This document shows positions 6,711-14,132 of a stretch of 17,998 bases of DNA, one piece after another. The notes below the pieces were generated by a model. It made no database searches, was not told the origin of the DNA, and worked only from the letters and a program-made list of their open reading frames with translations. Each line of letters opens with the position of its first letter. The first letter of the stretch is position 1. The stretch comes from Lachnospiraceae bacterium (GTDB lineage Bacteria; Bacillota; Clostridia; Lachnospirales; Lachnospiraceae). The position numbers and the translations under genes were made by a program. The stretch is from assembly GCA_900769175.1 (NCBI GenBank), contig CAAGFP010000079.1:1-17998 (forward strand). Reading direction: 5' to 3'.

Positions 6711-7635
6711 AAGAGTAATCTATGAAATAAAAGGAATGTACAGGGATGATTTCAGAGTGACCGGATATGAATTCGGTGAGGGAGAAAAATCAGTCTGTAT
6801 TATCGGAAACACAAGAGGAAATGAAATACAGCAGATATATTGCTGCTCTCAGCTTATAAAAAAGATGAAGCAGCTTGAAGAAGAAGGAAGAATTAAAGAA
6901 GGACATAAAATCCTCATTATTCCCTCAGTTAATCCGTATTCGGTTAATATAAAAAAGAGATTCTGGCCAACTGACAATACTGATATTAACCGTATGTTCC
7001 CGGGATATAACCTTGGTGAGACAACTCAGAGAATAGCCGATGGTGTATTCAGAGAAATAATGGATTATAAATACGGCATTCAGTTTGCATCATTTTATAT
7101 GCCGGGTGATTTCGTTCCTCACATAAGATATATGGAGGAAGGATTTAGCGAATATGACGAGGCAAAAAAGTTCGGGCTTAAGTATATAGTTGAGAGAAAC
7201 GTCAGACCATATGATACTGCAACCTTAAACTATAACTGGCAGGTGTGGGAAACAAGTGCATTTTCACTTTATACAAATTCTACAGAGAAAATTTCCAAAT
7301 CAGGGGCAGGACAGGCTGTTCTTTCTGTTATGAATTTTATGGCAAATAACGACATGATAAAGTACAGTGCAATAGTTGAAAAGAATATCCGTGTCATTAA
7401 AGACTGTGATTTCATTTCTGTAAGAACAGCAAAGTCAGGATTTTTTGAACCGCTTGTTAAAGCCGGTGAAAAAGTTGAATCAGGAAGCCCCCTTGCACAT
7501 ATATTAAATCCATATGAAGGTGACTTGCTTGAAACTCTTTATGCACCGATTGAAGGAACAGTATTTTTTATTCACAACGAACCGCTTACGTATGCAAATA
7601 CAGCTGTAATAAAACTTATTGATAATGAAAACTGA
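6703..7635 (+). CDS. Degenerate succinylglutamate desuccinylase/aspartoacylase paralogue lacking zinc ligands
   Basis: This 310-residue protein aligns along its whole length with the preceding gene, including the substrate motif TDINRMFPG (93-101) and the C-terminal beta domain (KSGFFEPLVKAGEKVESG onward). The metal site is gone: HGDE is replaced by RGNE (38-41, His to Arg), DIHAS by IQFAS (126-130, His to Phe), and the position of the catalytic Glu191 falls near Tyr190. The frame is intact and well translated, so it is not an ordinary pseudogene. It may be a non-catalytic or regulatory subunit for the active paralogue, or have another function. The start is TTG at 6703, chosen because AGAGGAGG (6686-6693) is at ideal distance and the homology begins right after it. 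Confidence 0.88.
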   Translation: MNKRVIYEIKGMYRDDFRVTGYEFGEGEKSVCIIGNTRGNEIQQIYCCSQLIKKMKQLEEEGRIKEGHKILIIPSVNPYSVNIKKRFWPTDNTDINRMFPGYNLGETTQRIADGVFREIMDYKYGIQFASFYMPGDFVPHIRYMEEGFSEYDEAKKFGLKYIVERNVRPYDTATLNYNWQVWETSAFSLYTNSTEKISKSGAGQAVLSVMNFMANNDMIKYSAIVEKNIRVIKDCDFISVRTAKSGFFEPLVKAGEKVESGSPLAHILNPYEGDLLETLYAPIEGTVFFIHNEPLTYANTAVIKLIDNEN

Positions 7636-7653
7636 TAATAAAAAGGATTTATT

Positions 7654-8403
7654 ATGAGAAAACTTGAAACGAATGATTGGATAATTTTAAACAGCATAAT
7701 TTATAAAATATACACTACCGAAAAATTCGATGATATGCGAAAGGAGCTTCTTGAGCAGCTTAAAATGGTAATCGATTACGATAGTGCAGACTTTTTCCTT
7801 GCATCAAAAAAAGAAGGACGTCTTCTCTGTAATCCGGTAACATACAATTGTGATGTCGACCTTTCAGAAATGTATGAGCACTTAGATTACAGCAGAGGAA
7901 TTATGGTCAGCGGTAAAACGCTTATTTACAGAGAAACAGATATTATGTCTGATGAATCAAGAGTAGAGACTGACTATTATAAGAAAGTGTATAAGCCTAA
8001 TAACTGGCATTATGCTTTGCAGATGATTATTGCAAGGAATAAAAAGTTTTTAGGTTCAATTACTTTCTACAGGACGATAGGTAAGGAAAACTTCCACTAT
8101 GATGACATATTCATTCTTGATATGCTTAAGGACCATTTAGCATACAGGCTTGAAAAATATACCCTTGGAATGGAATCATCAGAAGAAAAGCTCACTATTT
8201 CTGAAGCAATTGCAAATTATGACTTGTCAAAGAGAGAGGCAATTGTATTAAAAGAACTTATGTCAGGGAAAGAAAATACTGTCATTTGCGAAGAACTTTT
8301 TATTACGACCAACACTTTAAAAAAGCATATTTTGAATATATACAGAAAGCTTGGAATCAAAAACCGCGTACAGCTGTTTAAGATGATAAAAGAGAAAGAG
8401 TAA
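7654..8403 (+). CDS. LuxR-type transcriptional regulator with GAF-like N-terminal domain
   Basis: This 249-residue DNA-binding protein has a C-terminal LuxR/GerE helix-turn-helix at about 188-247: DLSKREAIVLKELMSGKENT, then EELFITTNTLKKHILNIYRK, and LGIKNRVQLFKMI. The recognition helix is around residues 219-232. The N-terminal 165 residues (KFDDMRKELLEQLKMVIDYDSADFFLA, later FLGSITFYR and FHYDDIFILDMLKDHLAYRLE) have the length and pattern of a GAF small-molecule sensor domain. No phospho-acceptor receiver domain is present, so it probably senses a ligand directly. It is last in the ATP-grasp operon, 18 bases after the M14 pair, and sits directly before the P-II/transporter operon. It is the natural candidate to bind the matching blocks at 8408-8435 and 14058-14088, though nothing in the sequence proves that. 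Confidence 0.88.
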   Translation: MRKLETNDWIILNSIIYKIYTTEKFDDMRKELLEQLKMVIDYDSADFFLASKKEGRLLCNPVTYNCDVDLSEMYEHLDYSRGIMVSGKTLIYRETDIMSDESRVETDYYKKVYKPNNWHYALQMIIARNKKFLGSITFYRTIGKENFHYDDIFILDMLKDHLAYRLEKYTLGMESSEEKLTISEAIANYDLSKREAIVLKELMSGKENTVICEELFITTNTLKKHILNIYRKLGIKNRVQLFKMIKEKE

Positions 8404-8407
8404 TACT

Positions 8408-8435
8408 ACTTTTGTGTAATAAAAATGGTAATATG
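8408..8435. promoter_or_regulatory. Putative operator upstream of the P-II/transporter operon (copy 1)
   Basis: ACTTTT (8408-8413) then a block from GTG at 8414. The block matches the one at 14067-14088 in 16 of 22 bases, with shared pattern GTGYARTAWAAATGGT and then TA and G at matching places. In both copies the block begins exactly 28 bases before an identical TTGAAA -35 box. The position just upstream of the -35 fits an activator site. Confidence 0.6.
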
Positions 8436-8441
8436 GGTGAA

Positions 8442-8470
8442 TTGAAAGCGATAGTAATATAGTATAAGAT
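8442..8470 (+). promoter_or_regulatory. Promoter of the P-II/transporter operon
   Basis: TTGAAA (8442-8447), a 17-bp spacer, TAAGAT (8465-8470). TATAAG (8463-8468) is an alternative at 15 bp. Transcription would begin near 8477, leaving only about 25 bases before the leader hairpin. Confidence 0.6.
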
Positions 8471-8502
8471 TCAAATTAATTAATAATTATAATAAGCAAC
8501 GG

Positions 8503-8536
8503 GGCTTATCCTATTTTTTAGGGTAAGCCTTTTTTT
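8503..8536 (+). terminator. Terminator-like hairpin in the leader of the P-II operon
   Basis: GGCTTATCCTA (8503-8513) pairs with TAGGGTAAGCC (8519-8529) with one G-U pair and a TTTTT loop, then seven Ts (8530-8536). It ends 23 bases before the P-II start codon. It may end the upstream operon, but the best promoter for the P-II gene is upstream of it and none is visible downstream, so it may also act as an attenuator. Confidence 0.82.
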
Positions 8537-8559
8537 ATGGATTTACGGAGGAAGAAATC

Positions 8560-8916
8560 ATGAAAGAACTTGTAATGCTAATCAGACCTGAAAAGCTTGA
8601 AGCAGTTAAGGAAATACTTGATAACGTGAACTGTGGTGGTATGACACTTTCTACGGTAATGGGCTGCGGAACACAGAAAGGTGTCAGCTCAGAAGAAGGA
8701 AGCGTTAACGAATTAAAGGGATTTAAGACAACAATCAATCTTTTGCCAAAGGTTAAGGTTGAAGCAGTTGTAGATGACGGTGACGTAGAAAAGATTATCG
8801 GATTAATACGTGAAGCGTGTGCTACAGACCATGTAGGAGACGGAAAGATTTTTGTTAAGTCGGTAGAAGACGCAATCCGAATCAGAACAGGTGAAAGAGG
8901 AATCAAGGCTCTCTAA
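8560..8916 (+). CDS. P-II family nitrogen/energy signalling protein with an enlarged T-loop
   Basis: This 118-residue trimeric signal protein should sense ATP/ADP and 2-oxoglutarate and bind a partner. Core signatures are intact: RPEKLEAVKEIL at the start, Gln39-Lys40-Gly41, LPKVKVE (62-68), the B-loop VGDGKIFV, and the C-terminal ATP-binding IRIRTGERG. Compared with E. coli GlnB from memory, the T-loop between Gly41 and LPK is six residues longer and contains no tyrosine, so the uridylylation site Tyr51 is absent. Altered T-loops are also known in NifI proteins, but no nif genes are here. It is the first gene of the transporter operon, 17 bases before potA, without amtB. This suggests that its target is the importer, perhaps the PotA ATPase. 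The ribosome binding site is ACGGAGGA. Confidence 0.93.
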   Translation: MKELVMLIRPEKLEAVKEILDNVNCGGMTLSTVMGCGTQKGVSSEEGSVNELKGFKTTINLLPKVKVEAVVDDGDVEKIIGLIREACATDHVGDGKIFVKSVEDAIRIRTGERGIKAL

Positions 8917-8933
8917 CCTAAGCGAGGTGTCAC

Positions 8934-10043
8934 ATGAAAAAGATAGTTGAAATAGAAGGCGTAAATAAAATATATGGTTCAAATCATGTTGTAAAGGATT
9001 TAAACCTTACCGTAAATGAAGGTGAGTTTCTTACACTTCTTGGTTCTTCAGGATGCGGAAAGACTACAACATTAAGAATGATAGCAGGATTTGAGGAGCC
9101 TACAAGCGGAACAATAAAAGTTGAAGGCGAATCAATAGAAGAAAAAGAGCCATTTGAAAGAAATGTAAATACAGTATTTCAGACATATGCATTATTTCCT
9201 CATAAGACAATATTTGACAATATTGCTTACGGATTAAAAATGAAAAAAGTACCAAAGGCTGAAATAAAAGAACGTGTTCTTGAAATGATGGAAATGGTGC
9301 AGCTTTCAGGCTTTGAAAAAAGATATCCATCGCAGTTATCAGGTGGCCAGAAACAAAGAGTTGCAATCGCAAGAGCACTTATTAACAGACCAAGAGTATT
9401 ATTGCTTGATGAACCTTTAGGTGCACTTGATTTAAAGCTTAGAAAGCAGATGCAGCTTGAGCTTAAAAGGTTACAGAAAAAACTGAACATTACATTTATT
9501 TATGTTACGCATGATCAGGAAGAAGCACTCACAATGAGTGACAGAATTGCAGTAATGCATGATGGAATAATAGATCAGCTGGCAACACCTACAGAGATAT
9601 ATGAACATCCTGCAACAAGATTTGTTGCAACATTTATAGGTGAAACTAATACATATGATGGATGTGTGACAAGCATAACTGATTCAGTTGCAACAATAAC
9701 GCTTGAAAACGGTGCGGTAAAAGTTGCATGTGATGATTCGTTTAACATTCTTGAGTATGCAACTGTTTCGGTAAGACCTGAGAAAATGAGATTTTCAAAA
9801 ACACCTGTTGAAGGATTTGAGCTTGTAGCACAGGTTAAGGATTATGTTTATGTCGGTTCAGTACTTAAGTGTATTGTTTCTCTTCCAAACGGAAATGAGC
9901 TTAAAATCGAAAGACTTGCAGGACAGGAATTACCTGAGATAGGAAGTAGAATTTTCCCTTACTGGAATGTAGATGACGCTGTACTCATTCATAACGACAG
10001 CTACAAGATATTTAAAGTTCTTGATGAAATTAAACTCGCATAA
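8934..10043 (+). CDS. potA: PotA-type ABC transporter ATPase, importer 1
   Basis: This 369-residue subunit powers a spermidine/putrescine-type (PotABCD) importer from the cytoplasmic face. Walker A is GSSGCGKTT (37-45), the Q-loop follows in NTVFQTYALFPH, the signature is LSGGQKQR (135-142), Walker B is LLLDEP with Asp159-Glu160, and the switch histidine is His193 in VTHDQEEALTMSD. The C-terminal 130 residues form the TOBE-type regulatory domain (VSVRPEKMRFS), where inhibitors or regulators of such ATPases usually act. Length is typical. It lies 17 bases after the P-II gene with GAGGTG as ribosome binding site. The paralogue at 15307-16431 is very similar throughout. The PotA family is clear; the actual substrate is not established by this subunit. 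Confidence 0.94.
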   Translation: MKKIVEIEGVNKIYGSNHVVKDLNLTVNEGEFLTLLGSSGCGKTTTLRMIAGFEEPTSGTIKVEGESIEEKEPFERNVNTVFQTYALFPHKTIFDNIAYGLKMKKVPKAEIKERVLEMMEMVQLSGFEKRYPSQLSGGQKQRVAIARALINRPRVLLLDEPLGALDLKLRKQMQLELKRLQKKLNITFIYVTHDQEEALTMSDRIAVMHDGIIDQLATPTEIYEHPATRFVATFIGETNTYDGCVTSITDSVATITLENGAVKVACDDSFNILEYATVSVRPEKMRFSKTPVEGFELVAQVKDYVYVGSVLKCIVSLPNGNELKIERLAGQELPEIGSRIFPYWNVDDAVLIHNDSYKIFKVLDEIKLA

Positions 10044-10087
10044 TTAAATTAACAATTTGATTATTATTCGGACAGGAAGTGATATTT

Positions 10088-10966
10088 GTGAAAAACAAAA
10101 AATCAAAACATGAGCTTAGAGCCAATACGATACCTGCTCTTTTTACCGTAGGACCGGTAACATTGCTTATGATATTACTCGTTGCGGTTCCGCTTGTATA
10201 TGTCGGCATAATGAGCTTTTGTTCGCTTGATGAATTTTATAACGTTACATATGATTTTACATTTGATAACTACAAAAGACTCATTAATGCAGATTATATA
10301 AAGATATATGTTCAGTCAATAGTAATTGCACTTGTAACTACACTTATCTGCATTATTATTGCATATCCGTTTTCATACGTAATTGCAAGAACAAAAAGCA
10401 GAAAAAAACAGTTATTGTATATGCTCGTTATTATTCCGTTCTGGACTAATTCATTAATAAGAGTATACGGATGGAGAACGTTCCTTGGTACAAGCGGATG
10501 GCTTAACGGATTATTGGTGGCACTTAATATAGTAGAAGAGCCGTTGGATTTTCTGTTCAAAAGAGGAACAACAATTTTAGGTATGGTTTATTGCCTTATT
10601 CCTTTTATGGTTCTTCCGTTATACACAGCAATAGAAAAGCTTGATTCATCACTCCTTGAAGCGTCATCGGATCTTGGAGCAAAGCCTTATAAAACTTTTA
10701 TAGAGGTAATACTACCACTTACATCGAGCGGTATTTTTTCAGGAAGTATTATGATTTTCATTCCATGTTTAGGATATTTCTTCATTTCAGATATTCTTGG
10801 CGGCGGTAATTCAGATGTAATCGGTAACTTAATTGAACGACAGTTCCAAAGCGGCAACAACTGGCCGCTTGGTGCAGCCTTATCGATAATTCTTATTGCA
10901 GTAACACTGATTCTTGTAAAGATCTATCAGAGAATGGGTGGAGATATGGAAAGCCTCGGAGTGTAA
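10088..10966 (+). CDS. potB: PotB-type ABC transporter permease, importer 1
   Basis: This 292-residue inner-membrane permease has six predicted transmembrane segments. The first lies at about residues 18-38 (LFTVGPVTLLMILLVAVPLV). The ATPase-contacting EAA loop is EASSDLGAKPYKTFIEVILPL, with its glutamate at about 191. SVIGN-like and RNWPLGAA-like stretches in the last third (DVIGNLIERQFQSGNNWPLGAA) are typical of PotB. I place the start at GTG 10088 because AGGAAG (10074-10079) is then eight bases upstream. A GTG at 10079 is in frame but overlaps the ribosome binding site. It follows potA after 44 bases and is four bases from potC. Confidence 0.92.
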   Translation: MKNKKSKHELRANTIPALFTVGPVTLLMILLVAVPLVYVGIMSFCSLDEFYNVTYDFTFDNYKRLINADYIKIYVQSIVIALVTTLICIIIAYPFSYVIARTKSRKKQLLYMLVIIPFWTNSLIRVYGWRTFLGTSGWLNGLLVALNIVEEPLDFLFKRGTTILGMVYCLIPFMVLPLYTAIEKLDSSLLEASSDLGAKPYKTFIEVILPLTSSGIFSGSIMIFIPCLGYFFISDILGGGNSDVIGNLIERQFQSGNNWPLGAALSIILIAVTLILVKIYQRMGGDMESLGV

Positions 10967-10969
10967 TTT

Positions 10970-11767
10970 ATGAGAAGGAAAACAAAAACAAAAGCAAAAA
11001 AAGGTATAAGCATAGCATTTTGCACATTAGTATATTTATTCCTGTTTTTACCTATTTCGGTTATCGTTGTTAACTCCTTCAATGCGACAACAACAAAGCC
11101 GTATATGTCATGGAAGGGATTTACATTTGATTGGTATGTGAAGCTATGGAGTAACTCATCACTTATTGAAGCATTTGGAAATACAATGATAATCGCAATC
11201 GTAAGTACCATTTTAGCAACAATAATCGGTTCACTCGGTGCGATTGGAATGTATAAATATAAGTTCAAAGGAAAATCAATTATTGACGGACTTTTATATG
11301 TACCTGTAGTGATTCCTGAAATTGTACTTGGTATTTCATTACTTACTATTTTTTCAAAGGTTAATATTCCAAGAGGAATGCTTACATTAATACTTTCACA
11401 TGTAACCTTTTGCGTACCGTTTGTAATATTTAATGTCAGGGCAAGACTTTCAGGATATGATAATTCAATTGAAGAAGCAAGTATGGATTTAGGTGCTAAC
11501 AGACTTGTTACATTTTTTAATATAACGTTACCTGTGCTGGCACCCGGCATATTTGGAGGCGCACTCCTTGCTTTTACATTATCAATTGATGACGTAATAA
11601 TCAGCTATTTTGTCTATGGTCAGACAAAAACTTACCCGCTTAAGGTTATGGAAAGTGTTAAGAGCGGTGTAGCACCTGATGTAAATGCTTTATCAACAAT
11701 CATTCTTATAGGGACTATTCTTTTTGTTGTATTAACACAGAGTGATTTGTTAAGCAGAAAAAAATAG
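10970..11767 (+). CDS. potC: PotC-type ABC transporter permease, importer 1
   Basis: This 265-residue second permease of importer 1 has six predicted membrane segments. The first is at about 14-34 (SIAFCTLVYLFLFLPISVIV), followed by the PotC-typical SFNATTTKPYMSWKGFTFDWY. The EAA loop is EASMDLGANRLVTFFNITLP, with Glu at about 169. FTLSIDDVIISYFVYG then closes the core as usual for PotC; this segment shows what the truncated paralogue at the contig end is missing. Full family length. The ATG is three bases after the potB stop and the ribosome binding site lies within the end of potB, so translation is probably coupled. Confidence 0.92.
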   Translation: MRRKTKTKAKKGISIAFCTLVYLFLFLPISVIVVNSFNATTTKPYMSWKGFTFDWYVKLWSNSSLIEAFGNTMIIAIVSTILATIIGSLGAIGMYKYKFKGKSIIDGLLYVPVVIPEIVLGISLLTIFSKVNIPRGMLTLILSHVTFCVPFVIFNVRARLSGYDNSIEEASMDLGANRLVTFFNITLPVLAPGIFGGALLAFTLSIDDVIISYFVYGQTKTYPLKVMESVKSGVAPDVNALSTIILIGTILFVVLTQSDLLSRKK

Positions 11768-11768
11768 A

Positions 11769-11783
11769 CCGTTAATTTAACGG
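11769..11783. repeat. Intercistronic inverted repeat between potC and potD
   Basis: CCGTTAA-T-TTAACGG, two bases after the potC stop. As RNA it can fold as CCGTT/AACGG with loop AATTT, without a T-run. It could stabilise or process the mRNA so that the binding protein is made in excess. A repressor dyad or chance are alternatives. Confidence 0.45.
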
Positions 11784-11809
11784 ATTCTATATAAAGGAGG
11801 ACAAATATT

Positions 11810-12865
11810 ATGAAAAAGAAATTACTTAGTCTTTTAGTGAGCGTAACACTTCTTTCAGCACTTTTGACAGGTTGCGGTAAAGAAGCCGGCGAAGAATCAA
11901 AAGGAGAACTCAATGTCTTTATATGGACAGAGTATGTATCCGAATCTGCTATTCAGGCATTCGAGCAGGAGACAGGTATTAAGGTTAATGTCTCGACATT
12001 CTCATCAAATGAAGACATGCTTGCAAAGTTTAAATCAGAAGCAGAGGGAACATATGATGTGTTACTTCCAAGCGATTACGCTGTAGAATACTTAATTGCA
12101 CAGGATAAGCTTATGGAGCTTGATAAAACAAAGCTTCCTAATATTGAGAACATTAACAGCGCATTCTTAAATCCAAGCTACGATGAAGGTAACAAATACA
12201 GCATGCCATATGAAGGTGGTGTTGCATGTATAGCTGTTAATAAAGCAAAGGTTGATAAAGAAATAACTTCTTATGACGATTTATTTGATCCTTCATTAAA
12301 AGGCCAGCTTGTAGTTCTTGATGACTACAGAGCAGTTATCGGTATGACTGCAAGAAGTATGGGCTATTCAATGAATGAAACAGATGATGCGAAGCTTTCA
12401 GAAATTCAGGATAAGCTTTTGACTCTTAAAGATAATATTAAGCTTTATGATTCAGACTCACCTAAGTCAGCACTCATTTCAGGAGATTGTACAGTCGGTA
12501 TGATTTGGTCTGCGGAGGTTGCATTGTCAATGGATGAAAACCCTGATATTGATATTGTATATCCTGAAGAAGGAGCATATGTATTCCTTGATAACTGGGT
12601 AATTCCAAAGGGTGCTAAAAATGCTGATAATGCACATGCATTTATCAACTATATGATGAGTGCAGAAGCTGCTAAGATGAATATCGAGGACTTCCCATAT
12701 CTATGTCCTAACGACGCAGCACTTGCATTAATGGGTGAAGAATATATAGACAATATTTCTAAAAATGTACCATCAGAGGTTGTTGCATCAGGAGAATATA
12801 TTAAGTCTCTTGATTCAGACACATTGGCAAAATATGACGAAATGTGGACAAAGCTTAAACAGTAA
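11810..12865 (+). CDS. potD: PotD-type substrate-binding lipoprotein, importer 1
   Basis: This 351-residue extracellular binding protein is anchored by lipid. A signal peptide ends in the lipobox LLTGC with Cys22 as the modified residue. The mature part starts acidic, then LNVFIWTEYVSESAIQAFEQ matches the WTEY motif that frames the ligand in E. coli PotD. From memory of PotD, polyamine contacts are Asp168, Glu171, Trp255 and Asp257. By eye alignment the matching segments here are DDYRAV (Asp kept, Glu replaced by Ala) and YVFLDN (Trp replaced by Phe, Asp kept). The ligand may therefore be a polyamine bound differently, or another cationic amine. The ribosome binding site is a strong AAAGGAGG. 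It follows potC after 42 bases holding a dyad and precedes the cyclodeaminase-like gene. Confidence 0.93.
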   Translation: MKKKLLSLLVSVTLLSALLTGCGKEAGEESKGELNVFIWTEYVSESAIQAFEQETGIKVNVSTFSSNEDMLAKFKSEAEGTYDVLLPSDYAVEYLIAQDKLMELDKTKLPNIENINSAFLNPSYDEGNKYSMPYEGGVACIAVNKAKVDKEITSYDDLFDPSLKGQLVVLDDYRAVIGMTARSMGYSMNETDDAKLSEIQDKLLTLKDNIKLYDSDSPKSALISGDCTVGMIWSAEVALSMDENPDIDIVYPEEGAYVFLDNWVIPKGAKNADNAHAFINYMMSAEAAKMNIEDFPYLCPNDAALALMGEEYIDNISKNVPSEVVASGEYIKSLDSDTLAKYDEMWTKLKQ

Positions 12866-12886
12866 TATTTTATCAGAGGCAAATAA

Positions 12887-14035
12887 ATGAAGATAGATTT
12901 TCTGTATTTAAATGAAGAAGATATGATAAAGTCGGGAGTTCTTGATGCAAAAAGATGTATTGAGACTATGAGGGATACGTTATCTTTATTCGGTAAAAAG
13001 GATTTTCTTTTAGGAGGACCGAAGGGAGATGAGCATGGACTTCAGATGAATTTTCCAAAGAAATCAGACATTGAGAATTTCCCGCTTGATGATGGACCTG
13101 ACAGAAGATTTATGGCAATGCCGGCATACCTTGGCGGAAGATTCCATATTGCAGGACAGAAGTATTATGGCTCTAACAGTCATAACAATGCCTTTAACCT
13201 TCCAAGGTCAATTCTCATGGTTACATTGTCAGATGTTGATACAGGCGCACCGAAGGCAATAATGTCTGCAAATCTTTTAAGTGCAATGAGAACAGGGGCA
13301 ATGCCTGCAATGGCTGCAACATATCTTGCAAATAAAGACAGCGAGGTACTATCGCTTATCGGACCCGGAGTAATAAATAAATGTGCTCTTATGTGTTACA
13401 TGGAAGTACTCCCTAATATAAAAACAATCAAGCTTAGAGGCAGTTCTTCTAAATCTAAGACTGCACTTGATATGAAACAATTTATTATGGAGAAATATCC
13501 AAATGTGAAAGACATAATCATATGTGATAGTTTAAAAGAAGCATGTGAAGATGCTGATGTTGTAAGTGAAGCTATGAGCGTTTCACCTGAAAACCTTGAA
13601 GAGTTTAAGCTTGAGTGGTTTAAAAAAGGTGCAACTGTATTTTCAATGGGTTCATTTTTATACAGGAAGTATGATGATTTTACCAACACAAAAATGGTTG
13701 TCGATAATTACGGAATGTATGAAAAGTATTTGAGCAATTTTATTGCCAGAGGACCTGTTGATGAGCTTGGCAACAAGAGAGAATGGGTAATCATGGGAAT
13801 ACATTTTGTTCATCTTGTTAAGAGCGGTGTCGTTACAAGAGACAAGGTAATTAATATATGCGACATAGTCAACGGTACTTCAAAAGGCAGAGAAAACAAA
13901 GATGAAATCGTTATGTGCTCAATAGGCGGAATGCCGCTTGAAGATTTATCCTGGGGATATGACTGTTACCAAAAAGCATTAGAACTGGGTATCGGCACGA
14001 AACTGAATTTATGGAATGAACCGTATATGAAATAA
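12887..14035 (+). CDS. Ornithine cyclodeaminase/mu-crystallin family protein, long variant
   Basis: This 382-residue cytoplasmic protein belongs to the NAD(P)-binding ornithine cyclodeaminase/mu-crystallin family. Visible signatures are RFMAMPAYLGGRFHIAGQKYYGSN (Lys92), the central SANLLSAMRTGAMPAMAATY (Arg135), and the nucleotide-binding turn LIGPGVIN (Gly159, Gly161). True cyclodeaminases carry a catalytic Asp (Asp228 in the Pseudomonas enzyme) in a GGD segment; here the equivalent stretch is SMGSFLYRK with Phe257. Cyclisation of ornithine is thus doubtful. Other family members reduce imines or make opine-like products. It is also about 40-50 residues longer than standard. I recall long Firmicute homologues being labelled tyramine oxidase subunit B in databases, unchecked here. 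It ends the operon, 21 bases after potD, suggesting action on the imported amine. Confidence 0.85.
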   Translation: MKIDFLYLNEEDMIKSGVLDAKRCIETMRDTLSLFGKKDFLLGGPKGDEHGLQMNFPKKSDIENFPLDDGPDRRFMAMPAYLGGRFHIAGQKYYGSNSHNNAFNLPRSILMVTLSDVDTGAPKAIMSANLLSAMRTGAMPAMAATYLANKDSEVLSLIGPGVINKCALMCYMEVLPNIKTIKLRGSSSKSKTALDMKQFIMEKYPNVKDIIICDSLKEACEDADVVSEAMSVSPENLEEFKLEWFKKGATVFSMGSFLYRKYDDFTNTKMVVDNYGMYEKYLSNFIARGPVDELGNKREWVIMGIHFVHLVKSGVVTRDKVINICDIVNGTSKGRENKDEIVMCSIGGMPLEDLSWGYDCYQKALELGIGTKLNLWNEPYMK

Positions 14036-14057
14036 ATAATAAAAAAGTGTTACTGAT

Positions 14058-14088
14058 ACTTTTATTGTGCAGTATAAATGGTTCTAAG
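14058..14088. promoter_or_regulatory. Putative operator upstream of the second transporter operon (copy 2)
   Basis: ACTTTT (14058-14063) then a block from GTG at 14067. The block matches copy 1 (8414-8435) at 16 of 22 positions and is again 28 bases from TTGAAA. Relative to copy 1, three bases are inserted between ACTTTT and GTG. ATACT/AGTAT also form a dyad here (about 14056-14075) that copy 1 does not keep well. Confidence 0.6.
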
Positions 14089-14094
14089 TAGTAA

Positions 14095-14123
14095 TTGAAA
14101 TAAGAGTCTAATAATAATATTAT
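14095..14123 (+). promoter_or_regulatory. Promoter of the second transporter operon
   Basis: TTGAAA (14095-14100), a 17-bp spacer, TATTAT (14118-14123). The -35 box and spacing are the same as in the P-II operon promoter. The predicted start near 14130 is right at the foot of the following hairpin. Confidence 0.6.
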
Positions 14124-14132
14124 TAAGGCATT

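Noticed and set aside
6703..7635. Second M14 gene as an ordinary decaying pseudogene
   Set aside because: The frame is intact, the ribosome binding site strong and the remaining motifs well kept, so a functional non-catalytic protein is more likely.
8471..8540. Riboswitch before the P-II gene
   Set aside because: Only about 25 AT-rich bases separate the likely transcript start from the terminator hairpin; no aptamer-like conserved structure is visible.
8404..8559. Sigma-54 promoter before the P-II gene, expected for nitrogen genes
   Set aside because: No TGGCAC-N5-TTGC pattern is present; a sigma-A type promoter explains the region better.
10079..10087. Start of potB copy 1 at GTG 10079
   Set aside because: It overlaps the only ribosome binding site; GTG 10088 has the correct spacing.
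10927..11550. A 207-codon open frame on the minus strand
   Set aside because: It lies opposite potC and the end of potB, has no recognisable motif, and reflects codon structure of the real genes.
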